Below, piece by piece: positions 41,537-50,864 of a stretch of DNA of 64,000 nt. The stretch's first letter is position 1. Every line of letters starts with the position of its first letter. Source of the DNA: Streptomyces sp. TLI_171 (GTDB lineage: Bacteria > Actinomycetota > Actinomycetes > Streptomycetales > Streptomycetaceae); the NCBI RefSeq assembly GCF_003610255.1, contig NZ_RAPS01000001.1:1550001-1614000 (forward strand). Direction: 5' to 3'. The position numbers were made by a program, and so were the translations under genes. The notes beneath the pieces were generated by a model. That model saw nothing but the letters and a program-made list of their open reading frames with translations. It ran no database searches and was not told the origin of the DNA.

Positions 41537-44365
41537 GTGTCCACCAGCACCGCCCCGCTCACCGTCACGCTCCACCGACCACCCGTGGAACGACCGAGGT
41601 TCAGACCCGACATCGAGGGCCTGCGGGCCGTCGCGGTCCTCGCCGTGCTCGCCTTCCACGCGGCCGTCCCCGGCTTCGCCGGCGGCTTCGTCGGCGTGGA
41701 CGTCTTCTTCGTCGTCTCCGGCTACCTGATCACCGGCCTGCTGCGCACCGAGACCGCGAACACCGGCAGGGTCCGGCTCGCCGAGTTCTACTCCCGGCGC
41801 GCCCGCCGACTGCTGCCCTCCGCCGCCGTCGTCCTCGCCGCCGTCGCCGTGCTCGGCGCCCTGCTCACCGCGCCGCTGCGCCGCGCCGACCTGGAGCGCG
41901 ACGTGCTCGCCTCCGCGCTGTCCCTCGCCAACTGGCGCTTCATCGCCGAACAGACCGACTACCTGGCCGCCGGCCACGACCCCAGCGCCCTGCTGCACTT
42001 CTGGTCGCTGGCCGTCGAGGAGCAATTCTACCTGCTCTGGGCCCCGCTGCTGGCCCTCGCCGCCCGCTGGGCCTGGCGGCGGCGCACCCTGCTCGGCCTG
42101 ACCCTGCTGCTCGGCTCCGCCTCCTTCTGGCTCTCCCTGCACTGGAGCGCCGGCGCCTACCTCTCCACGCCCACCCGGGCCTGGCAGTTCGCCGCCGGAG
42201 CGCTGATCGCGCTCCTGCCGGTCGGTCCACTGCCGCGAGCCGTCCGGGAGTTGCTCGGACTCGGCGGCATGGCGGCGGTACTCGCCTGCGTCCTGCTGTA
42301 CGACGGCCGCACGCCCTACCCCGGGGTGGCGGCGCTGGCGCCGACCCTGGGCACCGCCGCGATCGTCCTGGCCGGTGAACAGCACCTGGTCGGGCGGCTG
42401 CTGGCGCGCGGCGCGCCGCGCGCGGTCGGGCGGCTCTCCTACAACCTGTACCTGTGGCACTGGCCGGTGCTGGTGCTCGCCGAAGCCCACTGGGGCGCCC
42501 TGCCCTGGACGGTCAAGGTCGCGCTCACCGCCGCCGCCGCGCTGCCCGCGTTCGCCGCCCTGCGCTGGCTGGAGCAGCCGCTGCGCCGCAGCGTGGTGCT
42601 CGGCGAGATTCCGCGCCGCGGACTGTCCCTGGGGCTCACCGCGGTGGTGTTCCCGGTCCTGTTGGCCCTGGTCGTCGGCACCGGCACGATCCGGGGCCTC
42701 GGCCCCGCCACTCCCCCGGACCCGGCCGGCCTGCCGCCCGGCGCCCGCGACGGCCACAGCCTGCTGGCCGCCGCACCGCCCGCGGACGCCCCGACCGTGC
42801 CCAACCCGGTGCAGGCCCGGCAGGACTTCCCGCCGGACGGCGCCTGCGAGGTGGACCCCGCCGACACCACCAGCCCGCCCTGCCGCTTCGGCGCCGGCGA
42901 GGACCGGATCGTGCTGCTCGGCGACTCGCACGCCGGACAGTGGTTCTCCGCCGTCCTCGGCATCGCCGCCCAGCACCACCTGTCCGTCGAGGAACTCGTC
43001 AAGCAGGGCTGCCCGTTGCCCGAACTGACGGTCACCAACCCGCAGTTGGGTCGCACCTACCACGAGTGCGACACCTGGCGGGCGAACTCCCTGGCCCGGC
43101 TCAAGGACGGCCCGAAGCCGAAGCTGATCGTGGTCTCGACGCTCAACCGGTACACCGCCGACCGGGCGGCCCTGCTGCACGGCTGGGAGCAGACCCTCGC
43201 CCCGCTGCGGGAGTTGAACGTCCCGATCGTCTACCTGCAGGACACCCCGATCCCCGGCCGGGACGTCCCCGCCTGCGTCTCGGGACACCCCGACACCACG
43301 TCCGCCTGCGACTTCCCGCGCGCCGACGGCCTGTGGGCCGACCCGCTCGCCGAGGAGATCGCCGCCGGGACCTTCCCCGGCGTCCGCTCGATCGAGGTCG
43401 ACTCGGTGCTCTGCCCGGGCAGCGGGCCCAGCTGCCCGGCCGTCCTGGAACACGTCCTGCTGTACCGCGACGACTCCCACCTGACCAACGCCGCGGCCGT
43501 GGTCCTCACCGCACGTCTCGACCAACTCCTCAGCGAAGCGGGCGTGTTCGGCAACGGCTGGGCCACCCTGCTGCACGACGCGTTCGACGGACCGGCCGGC
43601 TCCCGGCCCTCCGAGGCCGTCTGGCAGTACGACCTGGGCACCTGCTACCCGGGCTGCCCCGCCGCCCAGTGGGGCACCGGCGAGCTGGAGACCATGACCG
43701 ACTCGACCGCCAACGTCCGCCTGGACGGCCGCGGTTCGCTGGAGATCGTGCCCACCCGGGACGCGGCCGGCCGCTGGTCCTCCGGCCGGATCGAGACCCG
43801 GCGCGCCGACCTGGCCGCCCCCGTCGGCGGAATCCTGCGGCTGGAGGCCGAGTTGGCCCTCCCCGCCGTCAACGGACAGGCCGCGGCCGGGTACTGGCCC
43901 GCGTTCTGGGCGCTGGGCGGCACGCTCCGGGACGGGTACACCGGCTGGCCGGGCGTCGGCGAGTTCGACGTCCTCGAATCGGTCGGCGGCCGCGGCGTGT
44001 TCGGCACCCTGCACTGCGGCACCACCCCGGGCGGGCCCTGCCGGGAACCGGGCGGCCTCGGCTCCGGCGAACAGGCCTGCGCGGACTGCTGGGGCGCCTT
44101 CCACACCTACACCGTGGAGATCGACCGCTCGACCAGCCCCGAACAGGTCCGCTGGCTGCGCGACGGCACGCAGTACTACCAGGTCACCGCCGACCAGGTC
44201 GACCCGGCCGCCTGGGACCAGGCCGTCCACCACGGGGTCTTCCTCATCCTGAACGTCGCCGTCGGCGGCAACCTGCCTGCCGCGTACGGCAGTTCACCCA
44301 GCGCGGCAACCGAGCCCGGCCACCCGATGAAGGTTGCCTCGGTGACGGTCTCCGCGCGGGGGTGA
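41537..44365 (+). CDS. Three-domain fusion: acyltransferase-3 / SGNH / GH16-like glycanase
   Basis: This 942-residue protein combines three modules. Residues about 24-370 are a membrane acyltransferase-3 (OafA type: DIEGLRAVAVLAVLAFHA, FWSLAVEEQFYLLW, SYNLYLWHWPVLVLAE). Residues about 440-690 are an extracellular SGNH domain with GDSH at 462-465 and DxxH at 645-648. Residues about 700-940 are a GH16-type beta-jelly-roll with YWPAFWALGG and the catalytic ExDxxE (E809, D811, E814 in GEFDVLE). AT3-SGNH proteins O-acylate extracytoplasmic sugars; GH16 cleaves beta-glucans and galactans. With the upstream synthase it suggests synthesis, acylation and trimming of one polymer. The GH16 fusion is unusual. 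Confidence 0.88.
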   Translation: MSTSTAPLTVTLHRPPVERPRFRPDIEGLRAVAVLAVLAFHAAVPGFAGGFVGVDVFFVVSGYLITGLLRTETANTGRVRLAEFYSRRARRLLPSAAVVLAAVAVLGALLTAPLRRADLERDVLASALSLANWRFIAEQTDYLAAGHDPSALLHFWSLAVEEQFYLLWAPLLALAARWAWRRRTLLGLTLLLGSASFWLSLHWSAGAYLSTPTRAWQFAAGALIALLPVGPLPRAVRELLGLGGMAAVLACVLLYDGRTPYPGVAALAPTLGTAAIVLAGEQHLVGRLLARGAPRAVGRLSYNLYLWHWPVLVLAEAHWGALPWTVKVALTAAAALPAFAALRWLEQPLRRSVVLGEIPRRGLSLGLTAVVFPVLLALVVGTGTIRGLGPATPPDPAGLPPGARDGHSLLAAAPPADAPTVPNPVQARQDFPPDGACEVDPADTTSPPCRFGAGEDRIVLLGDSHAGQWFSAVLGIAAQHHLSVEELVKQGCPLPELTVTNPQLGRTYHECDTWRANSLARLKDGPKPKLIVVSTLNRYTADRAALLHGWEQTLAPLRELNVPIVYLQDTPIPGRDVPACVSGHPDTTSACDFPRADGLWADPLAEEIAAGTFPGVRSIEVDSVLCPGSGPSCPAVLEHVLLYRDDSHLTNAAAVVLTARLDQLLSEAGVFGNGWATLLHDAFDGPAGSRPSEAVWQYDLGTCYPGCPAAQWGTGELETMTDSTANVRLDGRGSLEIVPTRDAAGRWSSGRIETRRADLAAPVGGILRLEAELALPAVNGQAAAGYWPAFWALGGTLRDGYTGWPGVGEFDVLESVGGRGVFGTLHCGTTPGGPCREPGGLGSGEQACADCWGAFHTYTVEIDRSTSPEQVRWLRDGTQYYQVTADQVDPAAWDQAVHHGVFLILNVAVGGNLPAAYGSSPSAATEPGHPMKVASVTVSARG

Positions 44366-44443
44366 CCGCCCCTCCTCGACAGGAACCGTCCCCGGTCCGT
44401 GTGCGTCGGACCGGGGACGTTCCGTACGACGAGGGGGAGACCG

Positions 44444-45052
44444 ATGAGGATTGTCCGTCCGGGCCTGGTGGTGCTGGCGGTGGCCGGTGCGGTCGCGCTG
44501 ACCGGGTGCGGGTCGAAGGGCGCCGAACGGGCGGGGACGGCGGTGGCGCCGGTGGGCGCACCGGCGACGTCCGCGCCGCCGCCGAGTACGCCGACGCCCA
44601 GCGCCGGGAGTACCCCGATGTCCCGGCCCGGGCTGTCGGACCTCGCGTCGGCGCTGGGCGAACAGGGGCGCGGGGCGTTCCACGACGCCTACGGGACACT
44701 GGAGTTGGAGAACGAGCAGAACGAGGTCGCGCTGTACGTGACGGACCCGGCCCGGGGGCGGGCCCTGGTGGACGCCGCGAAGCGGGCCCACCCCGAGGTC
44801 GACACCGGCCGGGTCCGGGTGGCGACCTGCCCGTTCAGCAAGGCGGAGATCGACCGGGCGATGGACGCGGTCATGGCGGCGAAACTTCCCGCGCCGGTCT
44901 TCAGCGCGGCCATGGCCCCGCACGCGACCGGCCTGCTGGTCGAGACCGACGAGGCCTCGGCGAAGTCCGCCGCCGTGCAGGCCGCGCTCACGGCGGTGGC
45001 CGGCCGCATCCCGGTGACGCTCAAGGCCGGCCAACCGCTCAAGGCACTGTGA
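44444..45052 (+). CDS. Secreted lipoprotein of unknown function
   Basis: This 202-residue protein has a lipoprotein signal (MRIVRPGLVVLAVAGAVA ending in lipobox LTGC), a Ser/Pro/Thr-rich linker, and a C-terminal domain of about 130 residues (SDLASALGEQGRGAFHDAYG to the end). GAGGGGGAG precedes the ATG. The C-terminal part alternates strand and helix and includes one further cysteine (VATCPFSKAEID). It follows the glycan fusion by 78 bp in the same direction, so it may belong to that unit, but no family is recognised. Confidence 0.75.
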   Translation: MRIVRPGLVVLAVAGAVALTGCGSKGAERAGTAVAPVGAPATSAPPPSTPTPSAGSTPMSRPGLSDLASALGEQGRGAFHDAYGTLELENEQNEVALYVTDPARGRALVDAAKRAHPEVDTGRVRVATCPFSKAEIDRAMDAVMAAKLPAPVFSAAMAPHATGLLVETDEASAKSAAVQAALTAVAGRIPVTLKAGQPLKAL

Positions 45053-45062
45053 GGCGGAACCG

Positions 45063-48000
45063 TCAGGGGCGGGCCTCGCCGCTCGGCTGCTCCGGCTTGC
45101 GGAACATCCGGGTCGCGGTGATCTCGCCGTGGATGGTCGGGCCGTCCGGGTCCTGGGGGGCGGGCAGCCCCGGGCGGAGGTGTTCCTCGACCGAGATGTA
45201 CTTGAGGCCGGCGCGGAGGTCGGCGTCATTGCGCAGCCGGATCACCAGCGGGAACTCGGCGAGCGCCGTGGTGTCGAACAGGCCGGTGGTGTAGATGAGT
45301 TGGACGCCCAGCGCGTCGGCGACGGCGCGCTGCAGCTCCAGCAGGTAGGTGGCGTTGGCGCGGCCGATCGGGTTGTCGAGGAACAGCGTGCCGGCGTGCC
45401 GGAGCTGGGACTGGCCGCGGTCGTTGGCGCGCAGGGCGGCCATCGTGCAGTACAGGGCGATGGCCGCGGTGAGCAGCTGGCCGCCGGAGAAGACGTCCGA
45501 CATCTGGCCGACCGAGACCCGTTCGGCGCGCAGCACGGCGTCGGGCTTGAGGATCTCGACCGAGACGCCCTTCGGGCCGATCGCCGCGCCCACGCCCCGG
45601 AGCAGCAGTGACATGCCGTCCCGGCGCAGGTCCGAGTTCTTCTTGACGGCGGACCGGGTGGCCTCGTCGATGACCTCGCCGAGCCGTTCGACCAGCACGG
45701 CGTGGTCGGGGTCGTCGAACCGGATGCGCAGGAACTCCTGGCCCGACCACTCGCCGAGGCCCTCGGGGAGCCGGGAGAGCCGCTGGGCGGCGCGCAGCGT
45801 GGCGAGCGAGGTCTCGACCAGGCCGCGGAGGCGGTCGACGATGGAGGAGCGGTTGCGTTCCAGCTGGGCGAGCTCGTCGGTGAGGACGCGCAGCCGGGGC
45901 GCGAACGCGGCGGCCCAGGCGGCGGCGTGGTCGGGCAGGGCGGCGGCGGGCAGTTCGCGGATCTGCTGCCGGGCGGGGGTGCGGACCGCCTCGTAGCGGG
46001 CGGCGTTGGCGTGCCGGACGAGGGCGTCGGAGGCGTCCCGGACGGCCAGTTCGGCGCCGGTGAGTTCGGTGGCGGCGCTGCGCATGGCGCGGCGGGTGTC
46101 GGTGACGGCGGCGCGGGCGGCGGCCAGACCGCCGAGGTAGGCGTCGGCCGTGGTGTCGCCCTCCTCGCCGTTGTCGCGCAGCGAGTCGCGGAGCTGGCCG
46201 GCGAGTTCCTCGAAGTCGGCGGCGGCGGCCTGCGCCTGGTCCAGCGTCCGCTGCAGGTCGCCGTGTTCGGTGCGGGCGAAGTCGACGCGTTCGCGGCGTT
46301 CGGCGAGCAGCGCGGTGGCGGTGCGCAACAGCGCCTGGGCGTGGTCGGGGTCGGCGGGGAGCAGGTCCTCGGGGAGTTCGGTGTGGGCTTCGCCGTTCAC
46401 CGGGGCGGAGCGCTCGGCGTCACCGCGCAGGCGGCCGACCTCCTCGGCGGCGGCGCCGGACCGCGCTTCGATGATGGTGACGAGTTCCTCGGCGCGGGCG
46501 GCGGCGGCCTGCCGGGCGGGGCCGTCGGCGCCGTCGGGGCTGGCCAGGAGTTCTTCGGCGCGGGCCTTGACCTTGTTGCTGAGGCGGTCCAGCTCGGTGG
46601 CGGCGGCGGCTTCGTCGCCTTCGGCGCGGGCCTGCTCGGCGCGCAGGTCGGCGCCGACGCCGACCTTCTCGTAGAGCTGGGCGGCGGCCCGGTAGGCCTC
46701 GCGGAGGGCGGGCAGCGAGGCGGGGGTCTCGGCGGCGGCTTCGGCGATGTCGGCGGCGGCGATCTCGGCGCGTTCGGCGCGCAGGGTGCGGGCCGTGCGG
46801 CGGGCGTCGTCGGCGGCGCGCTGGGCGGCGCGGCGGTCCTCGTCGCAGGTGCGGGCGCGTTCGGTGCAGACGCTCTGGCGGCGTTCGCACTCGGCGGCGT
46901 CGTCGGCGAGTTCGCGCTGCCGGCGGGTCCAGTTGGCGCGTTCGCGCAGGCGGAAGGCGAGGCCGGCCAGGGCGTCGGCGCGGCGGCGGGTGCGCTGGGC
47001 GGTCTCCCGGCACTCCTCGTGGTGGGCGGCGGCGGCCTGGTGCTCGGTCTCGGCCTCGGCGTGGTCGGCGCGCAGGGTGGCGAGTTCGGCGGCGACGGTC
47101 TCGGCGTGCTCGGCGGCGACGGCGGCGGTCTCGGCGAGTTCGGCGAGGGTGCCGGGCGGGCAGCTGGCGTGCCAGGAGGCGAGCCGGGCGGCGAGCGCGC
47201 GGTCGCCGCCGAGCCGGGCGGCGAGTTCGCGGATGTGCTCCTCGCGGGCGGTGGCGCGGGTGCGCAGTTCGCGGCGTTCGTCGTCGGCGGCGGTCTCGTT
47301 GTGCATGGCCGGGTTCGGCGGCACCAGGAAGAACGCGGGCTCGCCCTCGATCGGGGCGATCAGCGCGGCGGCGGTGCCGACGGCGACGGTGGAACGGGGC
47401 AGCAGCGCGGCGGCGGCGAGGGCCTCGCGGGCCCGGTCCAGCGAGGCCGGGTCGGTGACCACGACGCCGTCGACGAGTTCGGGCCGGGCGGCGAGGATCG
47501 CGTCGTGGTCGGCGGGGTCGACGGACTGGGCGAGGTAGCGCCAGCCGGGCAGGGCGGGGATGCCCTGTTCGCCGAGGTACTCGACGGTGGCGAGGACGTC
47601 CGGGCCGGGCGGCAGCAGTCCGCCGTCGCCGAGCGCGGCGAGGATCCGGGAGTCGTCGGCGGCGGCGGTGCGCAGGTCGAACAGGGTGCGTTCGGCGGTG
47701 GCCACCGACTGGTCGAGCAGTTCGCGCAGGTCCTCGGCGCTGGCGTCGAGTTGACGGGGCGTCAGGAAGCCTTCGGCCTCCTCGGCGCCGTCCTGGTAGG
47801 GCGTCAGGGCGAGCAGTTCGGCGAGCCGGGGTTCGGCGGCGAGCTGGGCGGCGGTGCGCTGTTCGGCGGCCAGGGCGCGTTCGGCGGCGGTGCGGGCGTC
47901 GGCGGCGCGGGCGGCGGCGAGTTCGGTGCGGGCCTCGGCGGCGGCGGCCTCGCGGACCCGGGCGGCGCTCGACTCGGCGGCGGCGCGGGCCTGTTCGAGT

Positions 48001-49631
48001 GCCTCGGTGGCGGCGCGTTCGGCGTCGGCGGCGTGCAGGGCGGCGCGGGCCGGGTCGGGTTCGGCGCCGGAGTCGTCGATCCAGCCGGCCTCGACGGCGG
48101 CGGCGGTCTCCTGCTCGACCTCGGTGAGGCGCTGGCGGAGGTGCTCGGCCTCGGAGCGGGCCTTCTGCGCGGCGGTCGCGGCGGCGGTGGCCTCGGCCTG
48201 CGCGGTGGAGCCGTCCTGCTGCAGTTCGCCGGCGCGCAGCTCCTCCTGGTCGGCGCGGGTCTCGGCGCTCGCGGCGGCCGCTTCGAGGGCGCGGGCGAGC
48301 GCGCCGGCGGCCCGGTCGCGGGCGGCGAGCGCGGGGGCGGCGTCGAGTTCGGCCTCTCGGATGGCGGCGGCGACCCGGCTGGCCCGGTCGGCGGCGGCGC
48401 GGTGCCGCAGCACCGCCTCGGCGGCCTGCCAGGCCGCGAACTGGGCGCGGGCGTCGGTGAGTTCACGGCGCAGCCGGGCGGCTTCGGCGGTCGCGGCCTC
48501 CAGGCCGAGGGTGGCGTGCCGGTAGCTCAGCTCGGAGACGATCAGGGAGTGCCGGGTGCGGTCGGTCTCGGCGGCGGTGACGGCGCTCGCGGCGGCGGCG
48601 ACCTCCACGGCCAGGTCGTGCACCCGGTCGCGTTCCACGGTGGAGCGGGCGGAGAGCGACAGCGCCAGCTTGCGGGTGCGGCGTTCGGCGGCGCGGTGGC
48701 CCTCACGGACGGTCTCCCGGGCGGCGGTGGCGTCGACGATGCGCTGCAGCAGGTCGACCGAGCCGGCGGTGAAGTCGCGTTCGGCGGTGAGTTCGGCGCG
48801 CCGGCCGAGCTTGGCGGCGAAGCCGTGCACCAGGTCGGCGAGGCCGTCGGTGTCCCGGGTGTCGGTGACGGCGCGCAGCAGCAGATCGGTGAAGTCGGCG
48901 TCGTTGCGGACCGCGAACAGGCCGGCGGCCTCGCCCTCGTCGGCGTTCATCTCGCGCTGGTAGCGGAAGAGTTCGGGGTCGAGGCCGAGCAGGCCGAGGT
49001 GCTCGTTCCAGCGGTCGTGGATCTCCTCGAAGGTGACGTCGAGGTACGGGTGGGCCTTGGCGGCCTCGGTGAGGGCGTCGCGGAAGCCCTTCATGGTGCG
49101 GCGACGGCCGCGGGTCCTCTGGTCGCCGGCCAGGCTGGGGCGCTCGGCGACCGGCAGGGCGTCCAGGGTGAGGCCGGGGCCGGGCCGGAAGGAGTACCAG
49201 AGTTCGGCGAACCTCCGCGGGTCGGAGGAGACCTGGCGACCGCGCCACTCGCTGACCTTGCCGACCACGATCAGTTCGCCGGTGATGGTGTGCTGCCATT
49301 CGAGGGCGACGTGGCCGCAGTCGTCGGCGAGCAGGAACTTGCGCAGCACGCCGGAGGACGCGCCGCCCAGGGTGTTGCGGTGGCCGGGCAGCATCACCGA
49401 GAAGATCAGTTTCAGCAGCACCGACTTGCCGCCGCCGTTCTCCAGGAACAGCACGCCGGCCGGTGCGGGGCGGCGCTGCGGGCCCTCCGGCTCCTCGCCG
49501 AACAGGCCGATCTGCTGCGGCTGCGGCTCGGGCACCGGCTCGCCGACACCGCGCAGGTCGAGCACCGTGTCGGCGTAGCGCGCGCCCGCCGGTCCGATCG
49601 AGTACAGGCGGACCCGGTTCAGCTCGTACAT
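45063..49631 (-). CDS. Very large SMC-like ATPase with long coiled coil (JetC/MksB-like)
   Basis: This 1522-residue protein begins MYELNRVRLYSIGPAG and has an N-terminal P-loop (ENGGGKS, residues 64-70). Hundreds of Ala/Glu/Arg-rich coiled-coil residues follow. A central globular patch near GIPALPGWRYLAQSV may be a hinge. The C-terminal head has the ABC signature FSGGQ (S1382) and a Walker B TLFLDNPIG (D1419, N1420). The usual Glu after the Walker B Asp is Asn here. It is the last of three coupled leftward genes, the layout of MukBEF/MksBEF/Wadjet complexes (kleisin, accessory, SMC). No JetD-like nuclease follows. Role in plasmid defence or chromosome organisation is inferred. Confidence 0.8.
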   Translation of the reverse strand: MYELNRVRLYSIGPAGARYADTVLDLRGVGEPVPEPQPQQIGLFGEEPEGPQRRPAPAGVLFLENGGGKSVLLKLIFSVMLPGHRNTLGGASSGVLRKFLLADDCGHVALEWQHTITGELIVVGKVSEWRGRQVSSDPRRFAELWYSFRPGPGLTLDALPVAERPSLAGDQRTRGRRRTMKGFRDALTEAAKAHPYLDVTFEEIHDRWNEHLGLLGLDPELFRYQREMNADEGEAAGLFAVRNDADFTDLLLRAVTDTRDTDGLADLVHGFAAKLGRRAELTAERDFTAGSVDLLQRIVDATAARETVREGHRAAERRTRKLALSLSARSTVERDRVHDLAVEVAAAASAVTAAETDRTRHSLIVSELSYRHATLGLEAATAEAARLRRELTDARAQFAAWQAAEAVLRHRAAADRASRVAAAIREAELDAAPALAARDRAAGALARALEAAAASAETRADQEELRAGELQQDGSTAQAEATAAATAAQKARSEAEHLRQRLTEVEQETAAAVEAGWIDDSGAEPDPARAALHAADAERAATEALEQARAAAESSAARVREAAAAEARTELAAARAADARTAAERALAAEQRTAAQLAAEPRLAELLALTPYQDGAEEAEGFLTPRQLDASAEDLRELLDQSVATAERTLFDLRTAAADDSRILAALGDGGLLPPGPDVLATVEYLGEQGIPALPGWRYLAQSVDPADHDAILAARPELVDGVVVTDPASLDRAREALAAAALLPRSTVAVGTAAALIAPIEGEPAFFLVPPNPAMHNETAADDERRELRTRATAREEHIRELAARLGGDRALAARLASWHASCPPGTLAELAETAAVAAEHAETVAAELATLRADHAEAETEHQAAAAHHEECRETAQRTRRRADALAGLAFRLRERANWTRRQRELADDAAECERRQSVCTERARTCDEDRRAAQRAADDARRTARTLRAERAEIAAADIAEAAAETPASLPALREAYRAAAQLYEKVGVGADLRAEQARAEGDEAAAATELDRLSNKVKARAEELLASPDGADGPARQAAAARAEELVTIIEARSGAAAEEVGRLRGDAERSAPVNGEAHTELPEDLLPADPDHAQALLRTATALLAERRERVDFARTEHGDLQRTLDQAQAAAADFEELAGQLRDSLRDNGEEGDTTADAYLGGLAAARAAVTDTRRAMRSAATELTGAELAVRDASDALVRHANAARYEAVRTPARQQIRELPAAALPDHAAAWAAAFAPRLRVLTDELAQLERNRSSIVDRLRGLVETSLATLRAAQRLSRLPEGLGEWSGQEFLRIRFDDPDHAVLVERLGEVIDEATRSAVKKNSDLRRDGMSLLLRGVGAAIGPKGVSVEILKPDAVLRAERVSVGQMSDVFSGGQLLTAAIALYCTMAALRANDRGQSQLRHAGTLFLDNPIGRANATYLLELQRAVADALGVQLIYTTGLFDTTALAEFPLVIRLRNDADLRAGLKYISVEEHLRPGLPAPQDPDGPTIHGEITATRMFRKPEQPSGEARP

Positions 49632-49695
49632 GTGCGGTGGTTCTCCTGGAGCTTGCGGTGCAGGCGTTGTCGACGGTGCGTCAGGGTGCGGCGCG

Positions 49696-50577
49696 TCAGA
49701 GGGCGTGGAAGGGCAGGCCGGCGTCGGCGACCAGGTCGTCGGTCTCGTCCGGCGGCGCCAGGGTGGGGGTGCCGTCGCTGACCGGGACGACGCCCAGGTC
49801 CAGCAGTTCGGCCATCGCGGCGCCGCCGGCCAGGTCGCGGACCTGCAACTGGTAGCGGGCGGTGGTGCGGTAGGTGCCGCCGGCGTCGTCCGAGGTCTTC
49901 TGCAGGAAGCCCGAGTCGACCAGGAAGGACACCGCCTTGGAGACGATGCCGGTGGTGGAGCCGGCCAGTCGGCGGGCGTCCTTGGTCGCGCCGGTCGCCG
50001 AGCGGCGGGCCCAGACCCGCCAGGCCGCCTCCAGGCCCGGGGCGTCGCTGGCCGGGTCGGTGTTCGCGCCCTCGGCCTCCGCGCGCTCCTCCAGCCGGCG
50101 GCAGGCCTGCCGGACGAACGCGTCCACGCCGTTGACGGTGACCCGGCCGAGGTAGCCGTCGTCGGCGAGGTCCTCGGGCCGGGGGAAGGCCAGCGCGGCC
50201 ACCGCGAGGTGCGCCAGGCCGTGCAGGAAGCGGTCGGTGGACTCGGAGGCGGCGCGCCGCGAGTAGTCGCCCATCCGCACGGCGAACACCGAGTCCTCGG
50301 CGGCGGCCACCGCCATGCCGGCCCGCGGCGAGACCTCCAGCACCACCAGCCCCATGCCGGTCGCGACGGCGTCGGCGAGCCGGCCGAACGGCGGGTCCTC
50401 CCGGTAGCGGCGCACCAGTTCGGCGTACTCGGCGTCCCGGGCCGGGAGCAGCTTCGCCTGCAGGCCGAAGGAGACCAGCCGGGCCGCCTCGGCGACGTCC
50501 GCCGGGCTGATCGGCGCGGGCGCGGCAACGGCCGGCTCGACGTCCTGCGGCGCCCACGCCTCGCTGGTGCTGGTCAT
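49696..50577 (-). CDS. Accessory subunit, JetB/MksE-like, winged-helix type
   Basis: This 293-residue protein lies between the large first gene and the SMC-like ATPase. It reads VAEAARLVSFGLQAKLLPARD, GLAHLAVAALAFPRPEDLADDG and a C-terminal winged-helix-like region (TGIVSKAVSFLVDSGFLQKTSD, then GGTYRTTARYQLQVRDLAG). This fits the KITE/MksE/JetB role of bridging kleisin and SMC heads. GAAGGAG seven bases upstream supports the ATG at 50577. Identification rests on gene order and domain style, not on a recognised signature. Confidence 0.65.
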   Translation of the reverse strand: MTSTSEAWAPQDVEPAVAAPAPISPADVAEAARLVSFGLQAKLLPARDAEYAELVRRYREDPPFGRLADAVATGMGLVVLEVSPRAGMAVAAAEDSVFAVRMGDYSRRAASESTDRFLHGLAHLAVAALAFPRPEDLADDGYLGRVTVNGVDAFVRQACRRLEERAEAEGANTDPASDAPGLEAAWRVWARRSATGATKDARRLAGSTTGIVSKAVSFLVDSGFLQKTSDDAGGTYRTTARYQLQVRDLAGGAAMAELLDLGVVPVSDGTPTLAPPDETDDLVADAGLPFHAL

Positions 50578-50864
50578 CCGGCTACTCCTTCGGTACGGGT
50601 GGTGCGAACGCTGCACAGGGCAGCCGCCTGATCGGCCCCCGGGCGAAAGCGGCGCAGAGCCGCCGACCGGCCGGCGACCAGGCAGCCGCCGCGCGCAACA
50701 GACCGGCCCCCGATTCTCCGGCGGACACCGCGCCGAGCGGACCGGCAGTCGGCGCCCGGGCGGAGGCCGCGCGGAGCAGGCCGGTGGGCCGCTTCCCCGC
50801 GGGGGTGGGCCCGGGGTGGCTGGTGATCAGTCTCCGGACGGGTGCGGCTGGTTGAGGGCGTCAT
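50574..50864 (-). CDS. Doubtful 96-residue ORF filling the JetA/JetB gap
   Basis: This frame starts at an ATG overlapping the upstream gene's stop by four bases (ATGA) and ends with a TGA that overlaps the next gene's ATG by four bases. That is exactly the arrangement of coupled genes. Against it, the product (MTPSTSRTRPETDHQPPR...) is Arg/Pro/Ala-rich without domains, and by my count only about three quarters of third codon positions are G or C, clearly lower than neighbours. It may be a spacer or a poorly conserved small protein. Confidence 0.3.
   Translation of the reverse strand: MTPSTSRTRPETDHQPPRAHPRGEAAHRPAPRGLRPGADCRSARRGVRRRIGGRSVARGGCLVAGRSAALRRFRPGADQAAALCSVRTTRTEGVAG

Noticed and set aside
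45702..49781. Rightward 1359-codon open frame across the SMC-like gene
   Set aside because: Antisense shadow caused by GC-rich codons; the product is repetitive Gly/Ala/Val without domains, while the leftward frame has P-loop, SGGQ and Walker B.
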